This document shows, piece after piece, positions 4,378 to 5,739 of a stretch of 5,739 nt of DNA (position 1 is its first letter; the number at the start of each line of letters is the position of its first letter). This DNA comes from JAQGMJ01 sp036271855 (GTDB lineage Bacteria > Pseudomonadota > Gammaproteobacteria > Burkholderiales > JAEUOS01): contig DATAZV010000022.1 of NCBI GenBank assembly GCA_036271855.1, positions 1 to 5,739 on the forward strand. The letters run 5' to 3'. Both the position numbers and the translations under genes were made by a program. The notes beneath the pieces were generated by a model. The model saw nothing but the letters and a program-made list of their open reading frames with translations. It was not told where the DNA came from and made no database searches.

Positions 4378-5739
4378 TCAGGCCACGGCCAGGGGGGCGA
4401 GGAACCGGCTCTCGAAATCCTCGCGCGGCAGCGGCTTGCTGAACAGGTAGCCCTGCATCTCGTCGCAGTTGAGCAGGCTGAGGAAGCGCGATTGCTCTTC
4501 GGTTTCCACCCCTTCGGCCACCACCTTGAGCTTGAGCGAGTGGGCCAGGGTGATGATGGTCTGCACCAGCGCCAGGCCCTGCTGGCCGGCGGTCATTTCG
4601 ATGACGAAGGAACGGTCGATCTTCAGGGTGTCGACCGGCAGCTTGGCGAGGTAGCTGAGCGAGGAAAAGCCGGTGCCGAAGTCGTCGATGGCGATCGGCA
4701 CGCCGAGGGCGCGGATCGCCTGCAGGCGCTCGATGTTGTTCTGCACGTCTTCCATGATCAGGCTTTCGGTGATCTCCAGCTCCAGCCCGCCGGGCGCGCG
4801 CGCATCGACGCCGATCACCTGTTCGATCTCGGCGACGAAGCCGCGATTGCGCAATTGCATCGGCGAGACGTTGACGGCGATGCGCACCGCCGCCAGGCCG
4901 GCGTGGTGCCAGCGCAGATAGTCCGCCACCGCCTGGCGCAGCGCCCAGCGCCCGACTTCGTAGATCAGCCCGGTCTCTTCGAGGATCGGGATGAAGCGGC
5001 CCGGCGGCACCAGGCCGGTACGCGGGTCGTTCCAGCGGATCAGCGCTTCGGCGCTGGTAAGCCGGCCGCTGGCGAGATTTATTTTCGGCTGGTAATGCAG
5101 CACGAACTGACCGCGGTCGAGCGCTTCGCGCAGCTGGTTTTCCATCGTCAGCTGGCCGGCCAGCACTGTCATCTTGCGCGTGTACAGCAGATAGCGCTCG
5201 CCCGCCATCTTGGCCTTTTTCAGCGCCGCCTCGGCATTGCGGAACAGGGTATCGGCGTCGCCGCCGTCTTCCGGGAACAGCGCCATCCCGGCCTTCGCCG
5301 TGATCCTGAATTCGGCCTCGTCGATGAAAAAGGAGTGGCTGATGAAATTTTCCAGCAGGCCTTCGAGAAGCACGATGGCCGGCTGGGCCTGGCGCAACCC
5401 CGGCAGCACCACGGCGAAGCGGTCGGCGTCGATGCGCGCCAGGCAGGCGGCGTCGCCGATCTGCCCGGTCAGCCACTCGGCCACCTGGCACAGCAGCGCG
5501 TCGCCGGCGGGGCGGCCCAGGCTGTCGTTGATGTTCTTGAAGCGGTCCAGGTCGATCAGGAACAGGGCCAGCTGGCCGCTGGCGGGGAGATGCTGGGCCA
5601 CCCGATCGAGAAACAGGGTGCGGTTGGCCAGCCCGGTGAGGGCGTCGTAATGCGCGAAATAGTCGAGGCGCTCCTGCTGGCCGATGTGGTCCATGGCGAA
5701 GGCGATGTCGCCGGCCAGCTCGGCCAGGAGATTCATCTC
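4378..5739 (-). CDS. GGDEF/EAL c-di-GMP protein, probable phosphodiesterase (5' end beyond right edge)
   Basis: The last 453 codons of a larger protein. The frame is open to the window edge. The first residues (EMNLLAELAGDIAFAMDHI) look like the closing helix of a GAF-type sensor domain linked to GGDEF, so the true start lies outside. Counting from the MNLL methionine, the GGDEF domain spans about 26-188. It keeps HYDALTGLANR (29-39) and the metal-site segment IDLDRFKNIND (61-71), but the signature is DADRF (103-107) instead of GGDEF, which should abolish cyclase activity. The EAL domain (about 196-445) is intact: EAL (230-232), NVSPMQLR (289-296), ELEITES (319-325), DDFGTGFSSLSYL (351-363), LKIDRSF (371-377), VVAEGVETEEQ (405-415), and MQGYLFSKPL (427-436). 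It should therefore hydrolyse c-di-GMP to pGpG. The degenerate GGDEF may bind GTP as an allosteric activator, as in some dual-domain phosphodiesterases. Confidence 0.93.
   Translation of the reverse strand, partial: EMNLLAELAGDIAFAMDHIGQQERLDYFAHYDALTGLANRTLFLDRVAQHLPASGQLALFLIDLDRFKNINDSLGRPAGDALLCQVAEWLTGQIGDAACLARIDADRFAVVLPGLRQAQPAIVLLEGLLENFISHSFFIDEAEFRITAKAGMALFPEDGGDADTLFRNAEAALKKAKMAGERYLLYTRKMTVLAGQLTMENQLREALDRGQFVLHYQPKINLASGRLTSAEALIRWNDPRTGLVPPGRFIPILEETGLIYEVGRWALRQAVADYLRWHHAGLAAVRIAVNVSPMQLRNRGFVAEIEQVIGVDARAPGGLELEITESLIMEDVQNNIERLQAIRALGVPIAIDDFGTGFSSLSYLAKLPVDTLKIDRSFVIEMTAGQQGLALVQTIITLAHSLKLKVVAEGVETEEQSRFLSLLNCDEMQGYLFSKPLPREDFESRFLAPLAVA

Noticed and set aside
4340..5491. 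Minus-strand 383-codon open frame
   Set aside because: Shifted-frame shadow of the GGDEF/EAL gene, with Arg/Pro/Gly-rich noise. The overlapping frame carries all EAL motifs.
1..5739. Search for tRNA genes, rRNA, insertion sequences, toxin-antitoxin pairs and phage genes
   Set aside because: No cloverleaf, transposase motif, terminal inverted repeats or integrase-like sequence was seen. Base composition is even apart from the short AT-rich operator region.

Overview
The window is high-GC DNA (roughly two thirds G+C by eye) with dense genes, purine-rich ribosome binding sites and the strong third-position G/C bias of a free-living proteobacterium. The gene types fit a betaproteobacterium, possibly a Rhodocyclales- or Burkholderiales-like one: a short TrmO, a coiled-coil DUF2325 protein, a secreted molybdopterin-domain protein, FluC under a fluoride riboswitch, and a GAF/GGDEF/EAL-type protein. 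No single marker fixes the genus. No mobile element, CRISPR array, tRNA or rRNA is visible.

Layout. Positions 1-99 (minus) hold the first 33 codons of a LysR-type regulator that runs off the left edge. Upstream of it on the same strand lies trmO (175-705, minus), a tRNA t6A37 methyltransferase. Divergent from trmO is a two-gene plus-strand unit: a 427-aa protein with a Cys/His-containing helical N-terminus, a coiled coil and a C-terminal DUF2325 domain (835-2118), then a secreted 170-aa sulfite-oxidase-fold (molybdopterin-binding-like) protein (2144-2656). The trmO/DUF2325 intergenic region is an AT-rich island with two tandem 24-bp elements (759-782 and 786-809). Both fit the molybdate-responsive ModE operator pattern CGnTATAT-N8-ATATAaCG. 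A molybdate-type operator in front of a unit that encodes a molybdopterin-fold protein is the most interesting signal in the window.

Convergent with that unit is crcB/fluC (2691-3074, minus), a fluoride channel. Its leader carries a clear fluoride (crcB-motif) riboswitch at 3177-3238, a matching promoter just upstream (3249-3278) and a strong hairpin between aptamer and gene. Divergent from it are an unrecognised 116-aa protein (3419-3769) and a GTG-started secreted protein with a Met-Gly-rich N-terminus and a helical LTxxQ/Spy-like body (3798-4343). Convergent with these, a c-di-GMP signalling protein (4378-5739, minus) enters from the right edge. It has a degenerate GGDEF domain and an intact EAL domain, so it is probably a phosphodiesterase.

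Functional links: the fluoride module (promoter, riboswitch, channel) is self-contained. The DUF2325/molybdopterin-fold pair looks like an uncharacterised, possibly molybdenum-responsive unit. The other genes appear to be independent housekeeping or signalling functions.
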